From the NCBI GenBank assembly GCA_944377165.1, contig CALWEJ010000001.1:138840-202839 (forward strand): 64,000 nt of DNA, in the 5' to 3' direction. Position numbers and translations under genes: made by a program. Positions 34,815 through 46,427 of this stretch are shown piece by piece (position 1 is the stretch's first letter; each line of letters begins with the position of its first letter). The DNA comes from an uncultured Clostridia bacterium. Its GTDB lineage: Bacteria > Bacillota > Clostridia > Christensenellales > UBA1242. The notes under the pieces are model-generated. The model had not been told where the DNA came from, ran no database searches, and saw only the letters and a list, made by a program, of their open reading frames with translations.

Positions 34815-36079
34815 TATCTTAAAATTTTCTTAATAGGATTTATTCTAGGAATTTTCACATCGGTTAGTCTTACACAGCCTGTTAGCGCATTTGCGTTTTC
34901 CTTTAAATCATTATAGTCTTTATAGTAGAAGGTTAAAATCGTATCTCCCTCTTTTACATAATCGCCAATCTTTACTTTTAATTCAACACCAATGTTGTTA
35001 TCGTGAGTATCAAGGCATAATCTTCTTGTCAATTCGCCTAACAAAAGCGAATTAATGTTTCCAACATAACCGCTACGTTTAGCAACAAAATTTACAGATT
35101 TATATGGTTTAAAGATTTTATCATTAATGACAGCCTTACAATCGCCATTTTGCTCACGTACAATATCAATAAATTTCTGATAGGCTGAACCGTGGTCAAG
35201 TGCTACATTTATAAGCTCTTTCAAATCCATCTCGTTTAATCTTGTATCAATTTTCTTAATAATTTCAATCGCATACTTACTTACAATATCGCGTAGCATA
35301 CAATGTTCACCTTTTAACACATTTATAGCATCATTAAGTTCGATAGCATTGCCTATTCCTTGACCAAACGTTTGTGACGTATTAGTAATTGCCACAACGA
35401 CTTGTACTCCGCATTCACTAAAGATATATCTTAATAGATGAGCTAATTTCATTGCGTCGTGGTAATTTTTGATTAAAGACGCAATTCCATATTTAACATC
35501 AACAAGCACAACTTTCGCGCCACTAGCTAATTTTTTGCCCGCGATTGAAGCTGCCAAAAGGTTAATATTATTCTCAATTCCGCAACTTTCTCTTAGATCA
35601 AAAAGAATTCTATCTACAGGACAGACATCTGCACTATGCGATAGAACACACGCATTCGTAGTTTCTATGGCTTCTTTTATCTTGTTTTCGCTTAAGTTTG
35701 CAGTAAAGTTAGGTATTGCCCCGAACCTGTCAAGGCTACCATTTGTGAATACAAATGATTTACCTGTAGTTTTAACAATTTTGTACCCTAAGCTGGCGAG
35801 CAATGGTATTAAAACTAGACTAGATGCATCGCCGACTCCGCCGGTAGAGTGCTTTTCTACAATCGGTTGATCAAACGATAATACTCTCCCACTATCACGC
35901 ATCGCTAACGTGAGATACAAAACTTCCCTTTCGCTCATACCGAACGAATCAAGCGCTAAAAAGATTTCGACCGAATATTTGTCTATACCGCACTTCATAA
36001 GGTAGTCAACTATCTCATAATATTCTTCTCTAGTCAACTCTTTATTATTCGCTTTCTTGATAATTAAATCCTTAAACAT
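34814..36079 (-). CDS. Thymidine/pyrimidine-nucleoside phosphorylase family protein
   Basis: 421 residues of the nucleoside phosphorylase II fold: helical N-domain, KHSTGGVGD (phosphate-binding), and a C-terminal domain with the lipoyl-like VKIGDYVKEGDTIL. The base-binding trio (Arg in DLRES, Ser in LAASI, Lys in AGKKLASG) appears kept. Two usually invariant blocks differ: GRGLGHTGGTLDKLE reads GKSFVFTNGSLDRFG, and DVKVGSGAFM reads DVKYGIASLI. Substrate range may therefore differ from classical thymidine phosphorylase. GAGGGG precedes the ATG. Cotranscribed with tsaE. Confidence 0.85.
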   Translation of the reverse strand: MFKDLIIKKANNKELTREEYYEIVDYLMKCGIDKYSVEIFLALDSFGMSEREVLYLTLAMRDSGRVLSFDQPIVEKHSTGGVGDASSLVLIPLLASLGYKIVKTTGKSFVFTNGSLDRFGAIPNFTANLSENKIKEAIETTNACVLSHSADVCPVDRILFDLRESCGIENNINLLAASIAGKKLASGAKVVLVDVKYGIASLIKNYHDAMKLAHLLRYIFSECGVQVVVAITNTSQTFGQGIGNAIELNDAINVLKGEHCMLRDIVSKYAIEIIKKIDTRLNEMDLKELINVALDHGSAYQKFIDIVREQNGDCKAVINDKIFKPYKSVNFVAKRSGYVGNINSLLLGELTRRLCLDTHDNNIGVELKVKIGDYVKEGDTILTFYYKDYNDLKENANALTGCVRLTDVKIPRINPIKKILR

Positions 36080-36234
36080 TTTCCCCTCTTATTTTATTTT
36101 ATAAATAAAGACACTTTTTGTCAAATAATATCACAAAATAAAATATATTAGCTAAATCAACTATAATTTCAGAGAAAAAAATGAAAATACATATATTTAA
36201 GTTTATATAAATTTTTATTGGCAAAAATTTTAGT

Positions 36235-37026
36235 ATGTCAAGATTTAAAATCATAAATTTAATAGATAAAGTTTTTGTTAGCATCGCTATCTTTTTACTT
36301 GTATATGCTTGGATTAATTTTTATATACGAGATTTATTTATTACTTTTATAATCTCTTTGGTCGTAAGTTTTTCCATAATTTTTATTCTATATTATATAA
36401 TGGGAAAAAAGGATAACAAAAAAATTCTAAGTAAAGAAAGAAAAGAGAAATTTTATAACACTATTTTAGCATTTAGATTGCTTCCAATAGAAGAAAAAGA
36501 AAAAATTATTTTTCTAATTTTGGAGAAAGAAAATGCTAATTTACTGGATAAAAACAATCTCATTTTTTTAAAAAACGAGAAAAAACACAAAATTATATTT
36601 GCAACTCATATAGAAAAAATAACAGAAAATGACCTTATTAATTTAATCAGCGCAAATGCTTTTAATAAAGTAGATTTTATTGATATTATATGCAACGATT
36701 ATATTCCTAATATTAGAACATCGCTTATTAAAGGTACAAAAATCAACCTTATTAATAACTCTACATTCTACTCTGATTTCATAGAAAAATATGAAATTAA
36801 TATTGACACAAGCAATATAGATAAAAGTGCGACGAAATTAAAATTCAAAGACATTCTAAATGGAATTTTAGCTCCGCAAAAATCAAAATCTTACTTTATG
36901 TGCGGGCTAATACTAATTTTCAGTAGCATAATATTACCGTATCACGTTTATTATTTAATCTTCGGTACAATATTTATGTTATTTAGCATACTTTCAAAAA
37001 TCTTACCTAAATTTAAGAATCGCTAA
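36235..37026 (+). CDS. Membrane protein of unknown function with soluble middle domain
   Basis: 263 residues: two hydrophobic segments near the N-terminus (about 14-32 and 34-54) and two near the C-terminus (about 221-250), with a Lys-rich soluble part between. The middle includes KIIFATHIEKITENDLINLI and FIDIICNDY. I do not recognise the family. Its 3' end overlaps the convergent cysteine desulfurase gene by 14 bp. No Shine-Dalgarno is evident. Confidence 0.65.
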   Translation: MSRFKIINLIDKVFVSIAIFLLVYAWINFYIRDLFITFIISLVVSFSIIFILYYIMGKKDNKKILSKERKEKFYNTILAFRLLPIEEKEKIIFLILEKENANLLDKNNLIFLKNEKKHKIIFATHIEKITENDLINLISANAFNKVDFIDIICNDYIPNIRTSLIKGTKINLINNSTFYSDFIEKYEINIDTSNIDKSATKLKFKDILNGILAPQKSKSYFMCGLILIFSSIILPYHVYYLIFGTIFMLFSILSKILPKFKNR

Positions 37027-38131
37027 TCTTCTTTAATGCACTAACTAATTTATTTATCTCCTGTCTAGTATTATTAAAATCTATCGAAATTCTTACCGCC
37101 CCCGATTCAAGTGTCCCTAAATGTTTATGAATTAATGGCGCACAATGCAGTCCCGCACGAACACAAATATTAAATTTTTCATCAAGAATATTTGCGACTA
37201 ATGAACTATCCATATCTTTAATGTTTATTAGAGCAATATTTTTTGATGTCTCTTTTGAATAAATTTTTAAAAATTTTAGATTTTTTAATGAATTATATAG
37301 ATATTTTGTTAAATTTTCTTCAATTTTTTGTAAATTTTTAAAATTTTTTGATAAAAAGTCTATCCCTGCTTTCAATGTTAAAATAGGAATTGTTGGAATT
37401 GTTCCAGCTTCCAAGCCGTCTGGAATATTTGTTGGCTGTAATAAATTTGCACTATCTGTACCTGTTCCACCATATAAAAGCGGTTTTAATTTTATATTTT
37501 CTCTAATTACCAATCCGCCTACTCCGGTTATAGATAATAGTCCTTTATGACCAGAAAAGGCATACATATCAATATTTAAGTCGGTTAAATTTATATCTAA
37601 ATGCCCACTAGCCTGCGCCCCATCTACAAGGTACAAAATGTTGTGGTCTTTGCATATTTTACCAATTCTTTTTATATCACAAACTTCACCTGTCACATTT
37701 GAAACGGACGTCGTAATTACAAGTTTTGTATTGCTCTTTATGTTAGTTTCGATTACGTTAGGGATATCTTCCATTTCTGCGTCAATTATTGTCACATCTA
37801 CATTTTTTCTTTTTAAATATTCCAACGGGCGCAAAACTGAATTGTGTTCGTAAATCGTACTAACTACGTGGTCGCCTTCGCTTAACAAACCAAATATCGC
37901 GAAGTTTAGCGATTCAGTGCAATTCTTTGTAAAAAGTACTTGATAATTAGGGGCGTGAAAAAATCTTTTAACCGCTTCGCGTGTTTCAAAAATCTCTTCA
38001 GCTATTCTTTGTGACAATTTATGTCCGCTCCTACCCGGATTCGCTGTCAGTTTATTTATTGATTGATTTAATGTGTTTTTAACCTGTTCAGGTTTATAAA
38101 AGCTTGTTGCTGAGTTGTCAAAGTATATCAT
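37013..38131 (-). CDS. Cysteine desulfurase-like PLP enzyme (class V aminotransferase)
   Basis: The protein most likely starts MIYFDNSAT (ATG at 38131); an ATG nine bases earlier is possible. About 372 residues. PLP lysine in AFSGHKGLLS, LVDGAQASGH and the active-site cysteine loop RAGLHCAP (SufS-like) are present. Such enzymes take sulfur (or selenium) from cysteine to form alanine and a protein-bound persulfide. The divergent neighbour is a DUF3343 protein, a family described as a likely Se/S carrier, so the pair may form a small sulfur or selenium transfer unit. No nifU or sufU is adjacent. Confidence 0.9.
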   Translation of the reverse strand: MIYFDNSATSFYKPEQVKNTLNQSINKLTANPGRSGHKLSQRIAEEIFETREAVKRFFHAPNYQVLFTKNCTESLNFAIFGLLSEGDHVVSTIYEHNSVLRPLEYLKRKNVDVTIIDAEMEDIPNVIETNIKSNTKLVITTSVSNVTGEVCDIKRIGKICKDHNILYLVDGAQASGHLDINLTDLNIDMYAFSGHKGLLSITGVGGLVIRENIKLKPLLYGGTGTDSANLLQPTNIPDGLEAGTIPTIPILTLKAGIDFLSKNFKNLQKIEENLTKYLYNSLKNLKFLKIYSKETSKNIALINIKDMDSSLVANILDEKFNICVRAGLHCAPLIHKHLGTLESGAVRISIDFNNTRQEINKLVSALKKISDS

Positions 38132-38176
38132 ATAACACATTATGAATTTTATGAATATTGTGTTATAGAGGCAGTT

Positions 38177-38437
38177 ATGAAATACTTAATATTAGCGTTC
38201 AAATCGCGCAATAATCTATATGCTATTAACAAAACTTTGCTAAGAAACGGACTAAACACTGCCATAGTAAATACTCCGCGAAATATCTCAGTAAGTTGCG
38301 GATTAAGCATTAAAGTAGATTTTAAATCTTTAGATATGTGTAAGACAATTATGTCACGTTTACGTGTAGATGATTTTTTAGGTATCTACATCGTTGAACG
38401 AATAGATAAGCACGAACTACTAACAAAAGTTTATTAA
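38177..38437 (+). CDS. DUF3343 protein (putative Se/S carrier-like)
   Basis: 86 residues. The layout AFKSRNNLYAINKTLLRNGL, then NTPRNISVSCGLSI, with a single conserved cysteine in the CGLS motif, is typical of DUF3343, related to the YedF-type sulfur carriers. It is divergent from a cysteine desulfurase 45 bp away. I infer, but cannot show, that it accepts sulfur or selenium from that enzyme. Confidence 0.85.
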   Translation: MKYLILAFKSRNNLYAINKTLLRNGLNTAIVNTPRNISVSCGLSIKVDFKSLDMCKTIMSRLRVDDFLGIYIVERIDKHELLTKVY

Positions 38438-38457
38438 TTCTATATTCTTTTAAAGGA

Positions 38458-38486
38458 TTGACTATTTATTAGATTTTTGTTATCAT
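38458..38486 (+). promoter_or_regulatory. nth promoter, predicted leaderless
   Basis: TTGACT (38458-38463), 17-bp spacer, TATCAT (38481-38486), then six bases to the GTG at 38493. +1 would fall at the start codon. No Shine-Dalgarno is present. Confidence 0.68.
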
Positions 38487-38492
38487 TAATAT

Positions 38493-40402
<1,910 letters not shown>

Positions 40403-40411
40403 GGAGAAATT

Positions 40412-40705
40412 ATGATAACAAAAAAAGAACGAATTCAGTTGCGTTCACTAGCTAGCACAATTAAGCCTACAATCTGGATAGGTAAAGACGGATTTAGTGA
40501 AAGTGCATTAAAACAAATTGAAAACGAACTATACGACCACGAATTGGTTAAGATAAGTTTACAAGAAAATGCCGAGCCTATTACCGAATATTCATTAAGC
40601 GAAATAGCAGTTAAGTTAGGTGCAGAAGTTGTCACAACTATAGGCAGAAAAATTGTTTTATATAAACATAGTGAAAAGAAAGGAATTAAGCATAAACTTG
40701 CTTAA
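40412..40705 (+). CDS. yhbY: CRM-domain RNA-binding protein YhbY
   Basis: 97 residues. LRSLASTIKPTIWIGKDGFS, the GxxG-like WIGKDG loop, and VVTTIGRKIVLYKHSEKK match the YhbY family that binds 50S precursor RNA. AAGGAG precedes the ATG. It is last in the nth-obg-yhbY run. Confidence 0.95.
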   Translation: MITKKERIQLRSLASTIKPTIWIGKDGFSESALKQIENELYDHELVKISLQENAEPITEYSLSEIAVKLGAEVVTTIGRKIVLYKHSEKKGIKHKLA

Positions 40706-41014
40706 TTTTTTGTTGCAAATTTTTTTAGATTAATATTTTGAACTTAGATATTAAATACTCTAGTTGCAATTCATATTTGTTTTACTTATATCAATTTAAA
40801 GATTTATTAACTTAATTATGGTTTATAAGTTTAAATATATTATGTTAAGTAGCTATTAATATTTTATCTAAAAAATATAATTTGATTAGTTAATGTAATA
40901 GTCGATGTAAAATTATAAAAATTTTCAAAAATTATATAATTTTATGAAAATTTAAAGACTTTTAATGATATTTTATTATTTTTTAAAAAAATTTATATTG
41001 TTTTTTATTTAGTT
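40706..41014. other. AT-rich convergent intergenic region
   Basis: About 310 bp without a credible reading frame between the convergent yhbY and the 184-codon gene. Apart from the AT-only inverted repeat at 40919-40953, I see only A/T runs. Confidence 0.6.
40919..40953. terminator. AT-only inverted repeat, possible bidirectional terminator
   Basis: AAATTTTCA (40919-40927) and TGAAAATTT (40945-40953) enclose the palindrome-like AAATTATATAATTT. It lies between convergent genes, but without G/C pairs it would be a weak stem. Confidence 0.35.
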
Positions 41015-41569
41015 TCATTCCACTCTAGTGTATTCATTGATTTGAAAATCAGTTTGTTTAAGGTCCACTTTATTCTTTGCTTTCGAATTATTAGAACCCT
41101 TAAATAAATTAAATATATTTGATAGTCCATCTCCTCCTAACCCTGACAGAAGTTGAGAAAGATTAAAATTCCCATTTGATTTTTCGCCCTTACCAGTAAG
41201 CATTGATACGATATTAGATAGGTTCCCATTCTTTAAAAATCCGCCTAATAGTGGCATAAGATTTTTAAAATCAAATGAAAAAGGGAATGGACTATTCGGT
41301 TTGTTGTTTGGCTTTGGATTAGGCTTTGGTTTTGTTTCGCAGTCACAATCGCCCTTTTTAAAACCATTGTTCATATAATAATTAGGAAGTGTTTCATATG
41401 GCTCTTGAAAAACTATTTTTTCTCGTTTTTTTTCATTTTTCTCTACCCTATAATTTTGTATGTATGCGTTAGGTTCGGCAAATAGTGCCTTAGTACTATC
41501 TTCATTTATCATAATATTTAATATGTAATAAATTTTTATCGTGTTAAAATTCATATTAATAATTCGCAC
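41015..41569 (-). CDS. Unknown protein with Lys-Pro-Asn linker and Gly/Leu-rich C-terminus
   Basis: 184 codons as an open frame; the real start is probably the methionine of MINEDSTKALF (near 41512), giving about 165 residues. A polar N-terminus is followed by GDCDCE, a KPKPNPKPNNKPN linker, and repeated Gly-Leu-Phe-rich segments (MPLLGGFLKNGNLSNIVSML, LSQLLSGLGGDGLSNIFNLF) that look amphipathic. No family is recognised. It is divergent from a 97-residue gene that carries similar SN/LSS-rich helical segments, and both may be lineage-specific. Confidence 0.6.
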   Translation of the reverse strand: MRIINMNFNTIKIYYILNIMINEDSTKALFAEPNAYIQNYRVEKNEKKREKIVFQEPYETLPNYYMNNGFKKGDCDCETKPKPNPKPNNKPNSPFPFSFDFKNLMPLLGGFLKNGNLSNIVSMLTGKGEKSNGNFNLSQLLSGLGGDGLSNIFNLFKGSNNSKAKNKVDLKQTDFQINEYTRVE

Positions 41570-41608
41570 TTAAAAATAATTTTTAGAATATATATTAGCG
41601 AGGTAGGT

Positions 41609-41902
41609 ATGCCAAGAGATTTTAAAAGTTTTACAAACAATCAAAGCAAAAACACACAAAATGATAAAGTTTCACAAAATGATAAAACAAGCGAATATCA
41701 AGAGATAATTGATAAATATAAAGATATGGACAATAATGAACTTATGTCTAACCTTTTTAGTGAAGCGAGTAAACTTAAACGTGAAGGCAAATTAGATAGT
41801 AGCACATTATCAAATTTAAAGTCGAGTTTAAGCCCGTTTTTAAATAGTGAGCAACAAGATATGTTGTCCTCTCTAATTCGTGCAATTGATGATAGTAAAT
41901 AA
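41609..41902 (+). CDS. Small helical protein of unknown function upstream of the subtilase
   Basis: 97 residues. GAGGTAGG precedes the ATG, so the gene is real. A Gln/Asn-rich start is followed by a helical segment with KYKDMDNNELMSNLFSEASK, LKREGKLDSSTLSNLKSSL and FLNSEQQDML. Similar small proteins occur in Clostridia without assigned function. The end overlaps the protease start, so the two are cotranslated. Confidence 0.7.
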   Translation: MPRDFKSFTNNQSKNTQNDKVSQNDKTSEYQEIIDKYKDMDNNELMSNLFSEASKLKREGKLDSSTLSNLKSSLSPFLNSEQQDMLSSLIRAIDDSK

Positions 41903-43022
41903 GATAAGCCCAGAAATAATAAAAAATGTGTCTATACTATCAAATAGTCCGAACTCTACTACTCCACTATTAGTAGAAGCGGAAAATTTTTCACTAACTA
42001 AACAATTTTTAGATAAATATGGTTATCACTACAAACCATACCGCTTTGCTAACTGTTTTTGCGTTTATATGGACAATCAAGATTTAGATATAATATCTTG
42101 TCAAAATTTTGTTAAGTATATTCATTCTAATCCTATTGTGATGACGACCGCTTTGAAAGATTATCCAATTTATTTAGACAACCTGACTTTAGGTAAATTT
42201 CTAGGTCAAAATCAGACTATTTGTTTTATAGATACGGGATTATATCCGCATTTCGATTTTCTGTTTCCACAAAATAGAGTTTTGAAATTCATAGATTTCA
42301 CTAAGGGCGGTAATATACCATATGACGATAATGGTCACGGAACTTTTGTCGCTGGTGTCGCTTGCGGGTGCGGTATTTATTCGTTAGATAAAAGCGGAAT
42401 TGCACCTAAAGCAAATATTATTTCATTAAAAGCTTTGTCAAATATAGGAAACAGTACAAGTAATGTTATTTTAGATGCTATGCAATGGGTATATGAAAAT
42501 CATAAAGTGTATAATATATCGGTCGTTTGTATGAGTTTCGGTGCGGACGTTATTAATGAAAATGACCCACTATCGCGTGGTGCGGAAGCTCTTTGGAAAC
42601 GCGGGATAATTGTTGTCGCTGCCGCAGGAAACAGCGGTCCTAATGAACGGACAATAAAATCTCCCGGAAACAATCCGTACATTATAACAGTTGGCGCGCT
42701 AGATACGTCAAATATGCAAATTGCCGATTTTAGCAGTCGCGGGCCGACAATTTATGGACATAAACCTGACTTGATTGCTCCTGCGGTTGATATTACTTCG
42801 TGCAGTAATTCAAACATACCTTATACCAATATGTCTGGAACAAGTGTTGCTACCCCAATCGTAGCCGGAATATGTGCAGACATTAAATCGCGTTGGCCAA
42901 AAATGACTAATAATGAAATTAAATCTTTTTTGCTTAAAAATTGCTCGCCTATTACTGGCAATAAAGATATAGAAGGCGCTGGCTACTTGAATTTCAAAAA
43001 TTTTGAAAATAATAATTTGTAA
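41889..43022 (+). CDS. Subtilisin-like serine protease (S8)
   Basis: I choose the ATG at 41889; a GTG at 41880 is also possible. About 377 residues. The catalytic triad is clear: Asp in CFIDTG, His in NGHGTFVAG, Ser in SGTSVATP, with the oxyanion Asn in AAGNSGPNE. The first 100 residues resemble a propeptide, but no signal peptide is visible, so it may be intracellular (ISP-like). It overlaps the 97-residue gene. Substrate unknown. Confidence 0.92.
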   Translation: MIVNKISPEIIKNVSILSNSPNSTTPLLVEAENFSLTKQFLDKYGYHYKPYRFANCFCVYMDNQDLDIISCQNFVKYIHSNPIVMTTALKDYPIYLDNLTLGKFLGQNQTICFIDTGLYPHFDFLFPQNRVLKFIDFTKGGNIPYDDNGHGTFVAGVACGCGIYSLDKSGIAPKANIISLKALSNIGNSTSNVILDAMQWVYENHKVYNISVVCMSFGADVINENDPLSRGAEALWKRGIIVVAAAGNSGPNERTIKSPGNNPYIITVGALDTSNMQIADFSSRGPTIYGHKPDLIAPAVDITSCSNSNIPYTNMSGTSVATPIVAGICADIKSRWPKMTNNEIKSFLLKNCSPITGNKDIEGAGYLNFKNFENNNL

Positions 43023-43035
43023 TTATTGAAATTTT

Positions 43036-43044
43036 TGTTATAAT
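43036..43044 (+). promoter_or_regulatory. Extended -10 of the ABC-like gene, predicted leaderless
   Basis: TGTTATAAT (43036-43044) is a perfect extended -10, six bases before the ATG at 43051. The -35 is weak (TTGTAA with a 16-bp spacer). No Shine-Dalgarno. Confidence 0.6.
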
Positions 43045-43050
43045 CAAATT

Positions 43051-43677
43051 ATGATTAGACTAATAAACGTTTCAATTAAATACATACACGACTTTTACAG
43101 CCTATACAATATTAATTTAGAAATTGATAAAAATACGCTACTACTTGGTGACGAAATGAGTGGTAATATTTTTGTTAACAGGTTGATAGCCGGTATAGAT
43201 AAAAATTTTTTAGGCGAAATTTTAATTGAAAATAAAAATATTTTAGATTTAAAAAACAGCGAATTTAATCTAGCTTACATACCGGAAAATGTGTATTTAT
43301 TCAATTCGACTATTGAAAAAAATCTAGCTTATCCATTAAAAATTAGAAGAAAAATTCTAAAAATTAATAAAAATGACATTAAAAATATGATAAATTCATT
43401 GATTTTACGTTATAATTTAGAAAATTTTCCAAAAAAAATAAAAAAAATGAATTTATCACAAAAAAAGATTATCGCTCTAGCGCGTGCCATAATTCGCGAA
43501 CCTAAATACATACTCATAGATAATTTCTTTAACAAATTAGATAATGAGTACATTAGTACTGCTCTAACGATGCTAAAAGACTCAAACGCAATAATTATTG
43601 CAAGCGACAATGAAAATAAAACGTTCTATAAAGATTTTAATACAATAGAATTTGATTCAGGCAGTATAAAAAAATGA
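43051..43677 (+). CDS. Degenerate ABC ATPase-like protein
   Basis: 208 residues with the overall layout of an ABC ATPase but with lost catalytic motifs. Where Walker A belongs is GDEMSGNIF (33-41), without GKS/T. The Q-loop region reads LAYIPENVYLFNSTIEKNL, as in exporter ATPases. The signature region is MNLSQKKIIALARAIIREP, and Walker B reads ILIDNFFNKLD with no catalytic glutamate. No membrane domain is present or adjacent. It stands alone after the protease. A pseudo-ATPase with a binding role, or a decaying gene; the frame is intact. Confidence 0.75.
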   Translation: MIRLINVSIKYIHDFYSLYNINLEIDKNTLLLGDEMSGNIFVNRLIAGIDKNFLGEILIENKNILDLKNSEFNLAYIPENVYLFNSTIEKNLAYPLKIRRKILKINKNDIKNMINSLILRYNLENFPKKIKKMNLSQKKIIALARAIIREPKYILIDNFFNKLDNEYISTALTMLKDSNAIIIASDNENKTFYKDFNTIEFDSGSIKK

Positions 43678-43837
43678 TTTTATCATAAATACGACTTATT
43701 TTTTAACAAATTTATAGATAGAATTAGACAAATATTAAAATGTAAAAAATTAATTAGGTTTAAAGAGATATCTTACGATGATAGAAGGCTAAAAATCTTG
43801 TAGCTTTAATCAAAATTTTAAATTTAATTTTATGTAA

Positions 43838-43869
43838 AAAAGTGGACTTAAATTTTTAAGTCCACTTTT
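43838..43869. terminator. Terminator of the ctsR-clpC operon (bidirectional form)
   Basis: AAAAGTGGACTTAAA and TTTAAGTCCACTTTT make a perfect 15-bp stem. It follows clpC on the minus strand and could also stop plus-strand transcripts. Confidence 0.9.
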
Positions 43870-43933
43870 AATTTCAATATAAATTTTTATTATTTAGTTT
43901 AAAAGATTTATTTTTAATTAGGATAAATTTTTA

Positions 43934-46426
43934 TTATGATTTGTTATTTTCAGGTTCTTTTTCTTCTTCCGTTTTAGTTAAGAAAGTGAGTACTCCGTCT
44001 TTACAATCTACTAAGACTTTATCGCCTGATTTAATATCTCCACGTAGCATTTTATCTGCAAGTTCATCTTCAATCTTTGATGTAATTAACCTACGCATTG
44101 GACGTGCGCCGAATTCTTCGCTCGAACCGCTCTTAACTAAGTAATTTAACGTTGCAGTAGTGAATTTTAATTCTATATTGCTTTGACGTAAATTCTTGTT
44201 AAGGTCAGCAAGCATTTTCTTAGCAATTTCTTTTAAAACACCCGGTTCAAGTTTATTAAATATAACAATGTTATCAATACGGTTAATAAGTTCAGGTTTG
44301 AAATACTTTTTCAATTCGGTCATCATAACGGCTGATTTATCTTGCTCTTTTTTATCATTAAAGCCCAAATCAACACTTGACTTGGTTATCTTGTCACTAC
44401 CGATATTTGACGTTAAAATGATAATTGTATTTTTGAAACTTACGACTTTACCGTGACTATCTGTAAGTCTTCCGTCGTCCAATATTTGAAGAAGCATATT
44501 AAACACTTCAGGGTGTGCCTTCTCGATTTCATCGAACAAAACGACGCTATAAGGTTTTCTTCTAACTTGCTCAGTCAACTGTCCGCCATCATCAAATCCG
44601 ACATATCCTGGAGGGCTACCAATAAGTTTACTTACACTATGTGCTTCCATAAACTCACTCATATCAAGACGAATTATCTTGTTTTCATCATCAAACAATG
44701 CTTCAGCTAGCGCCTTACTTAATTCGGTCTTACCTACACCAGTTGGTCCTAAGAATAAGAAACTACCTATAGGACGTCTAGGGTCACGGATACCTATACG
44801 GCTACGACGAATAGCCTTTGCAACCTTTGCAACCGCTTCATCTTGACCCTTAACTCGTTGCATAAGTGTCTTTTCAAGATTAAGCAATTTCTCTGCTTCG
44901 CCCTCAGTTAATTTAGTTAACGGAATATTCGTCCATTTGCTAACAACTTCTGCGACGTCGTGTTCAGTAATTGTGACAACTTCATCATTTGAATTAGGAG
45001 CAGATTTTTCGCGTTCAATTTCGTCTTTTAATTTAGATATTTGGTCACGTAATTTGCTTGCTTTCTCGAAGTCTTCTCTATTTACAGCATCTTCTTTATC
45101 TGCTTCCAATTTAGATAATTTTTCACGCAAAGCACGAACCTTTTTAGAGTCATAGTTCGTTTTTACCTTTGCTCTACTTGATGCCTCATCGATAAGGTCG
45201 ATTGCTTTATCAGGCAAACTTCTATCTTGAATATATCTATCAGACAAATTAGCAGCCGCACTTATTGCTTCATCACTAATTTTTACCTTATGGAATGCTT
45301 CATAACTATCGCGAAGTCCGCGCAATATTTCTATAGTTTGTTCAACTGTTGGCGGGTCAACTGTAATAGGTTGGAACCTACGTTCAAGAGCCTTATCCTT
45401 CTCAATATATTTCCTATATTCGTCCGTAGTAGTTGCGCCGATAGTTTGCATTTCACCACGCGCCAAATATGGTTTAAGCATATCGGCAGGATTTGTTTCA
45501 CCTTTCTCGCTACCAACTTGCGCAAGTGTATGAATTTCATCAATAAAGGTAATTATATTTTTATTTGATGTTATAAGTTCAATAGCATTCTTTAATTTTT
45601 CTTCCATTGAACCACGATATTTTGTACCAGCCATTAATCCGCCGATATCTAAGCTATAGATTGTCTTGTTTTTTAAGAATGCAGGTACATCTCCCGAAAC
45701 AATTCTACGTGCAAGACCTTCTACTATAGCGGTTTTACCGACACCTGCCTCACCTATTAAAACAGGGTTGTTTTTTGTCTTACGGCACAAAATTTCAATC
45801 ATACGTTCAATTTCATTATCACGTCCGATAATTGGGTCAATCTTGCCATTTTTTGCACGCAAAGTCAAATCGCTACCCATATCAAGAAGCTCTTGAGGTA
45901 ATTCACTTGTATAGTTTTCTTTCCTAGAATCAGAATTTCCGCCCATACTGCCGACTTGTACAAAGCCGTCTGTATTGAAGCCCGATTGTGACGAATTTTG
46001 AACTTGATTATTAGCGATTAATGAAATTGCTCTATTTCTCATTTCGTAAACATTAATCTTCAAAGCATCTCTTAAGATTTTAATTGCAAAGCTATCTTCT
46101 TGACTTAACATCGCTACAAGCAAATGTTCGGTAGAAATATAGTTCGAACGCGTACGTTTTGCCACACTCCCCGCAATCATTAATAATTCCTTAACGCGTG
46201 GAGTTAGTTCGACCGTACTAGAAGGTATGCTCGAACTTGTATTATCTAAAACATCTTTGATAATCTCGCTATCTACATTGTACGAACTGAGTAGTCGCTT
46301 AGACTTGCTTTCGACTTTAGTAAGTCCATACAATATATGTTCTGTACCGATTTCATTGCCATAACTTCCTGCAATTTGAGTAGCTACTTGCATACATCTA
46401 TTTGCTAAATCAGTTAAATTATACAT
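43934..46426 (-). CDS. clpC: Clp protease ATPase ClpC
   Basis: 830 residues: a double Clp-N domain, AAA1 (GEAGVGKTA), a UVR-containing middle domain ([18 protein letters not shown]), and AAA2 ([25 protein letters not shown]). It unfolds proteins for ClpP, with McsA/McsB-type adaptors. AAGGAG precedes the ATG. It is the last gene of ctsR-mcsA-mcsB-clpC, which has a CtsR operator at its head. clpP is not in the window. Confidence 0.97.
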   Translation of the reverse strand: MYNLTDLANRCMQVATQIAGSYGNEIGTEHILYGLTKVESKSKRLLSSYNVDSEIIKDVLDNTSSSIPSSTVELTPRVKELLMIAGSVAKRTRSNYISTEHLLVAMLSQEDSFAIKILRDALKINVYEMRNRAISLIANNQVQNSSQSGFNTDGFVQVGSMGGNSDSRKENYTSELPQELLDMGSDLTLRAKNGKIDPIIGRDNEIERMIEILCRKTKNNPVLIGEAGVGKTAIVEGLARRIVSGDVPAFLKNKTIYSLDIGGLMAGTKYRGSMEEKLKNAIELITSNKNIITFIDEIHTLAQVGSEKGETNPADMLKPYLARGEMQTIGATTTDEYRKYIEKDKALERRFQPITVDPPTVEQTIEILRGLRDSYEAFHKVKISDEAISAAANLSDRYIQDRSLPDKAIDLIDEASSRAKVKTNYDSKKVRALREKLSKLEADKEDAVNREDFEKASKLRDQISKLKDEIEREKSAPNSNDEVVTITEHDVAEVVSKWTNIPLTKLTEGEAEKLLNLEKTLMQRVKGQDEAVAKVAKAIRRSRIGIRDPRRPIGSFLFLGPTGVGKTELSKALAEALFDDENKIIRLDMSEFMEAHSVSKLIGSPPGYVGFDDGGQLTEQVRRKPYSVVLFDEIEKAHPEVFNMLLQILDDGRLTDSHGKVVSFKNTIIILTSNIGSDKITKSSVDLGFNDKKEQDKSAVMMTELKKYFKPELINRIDNIVIFNKLEPGVLKEIAKKMLADLNKNLRQSNIELKFTTATLNYLVKSGSSEEFGARPMRRLITSKIEDELADKMLRGDIKSGDKVLVDCKDGVLTFLTKTEEEKEPENNKS

Positions 46427-46427
46427 T

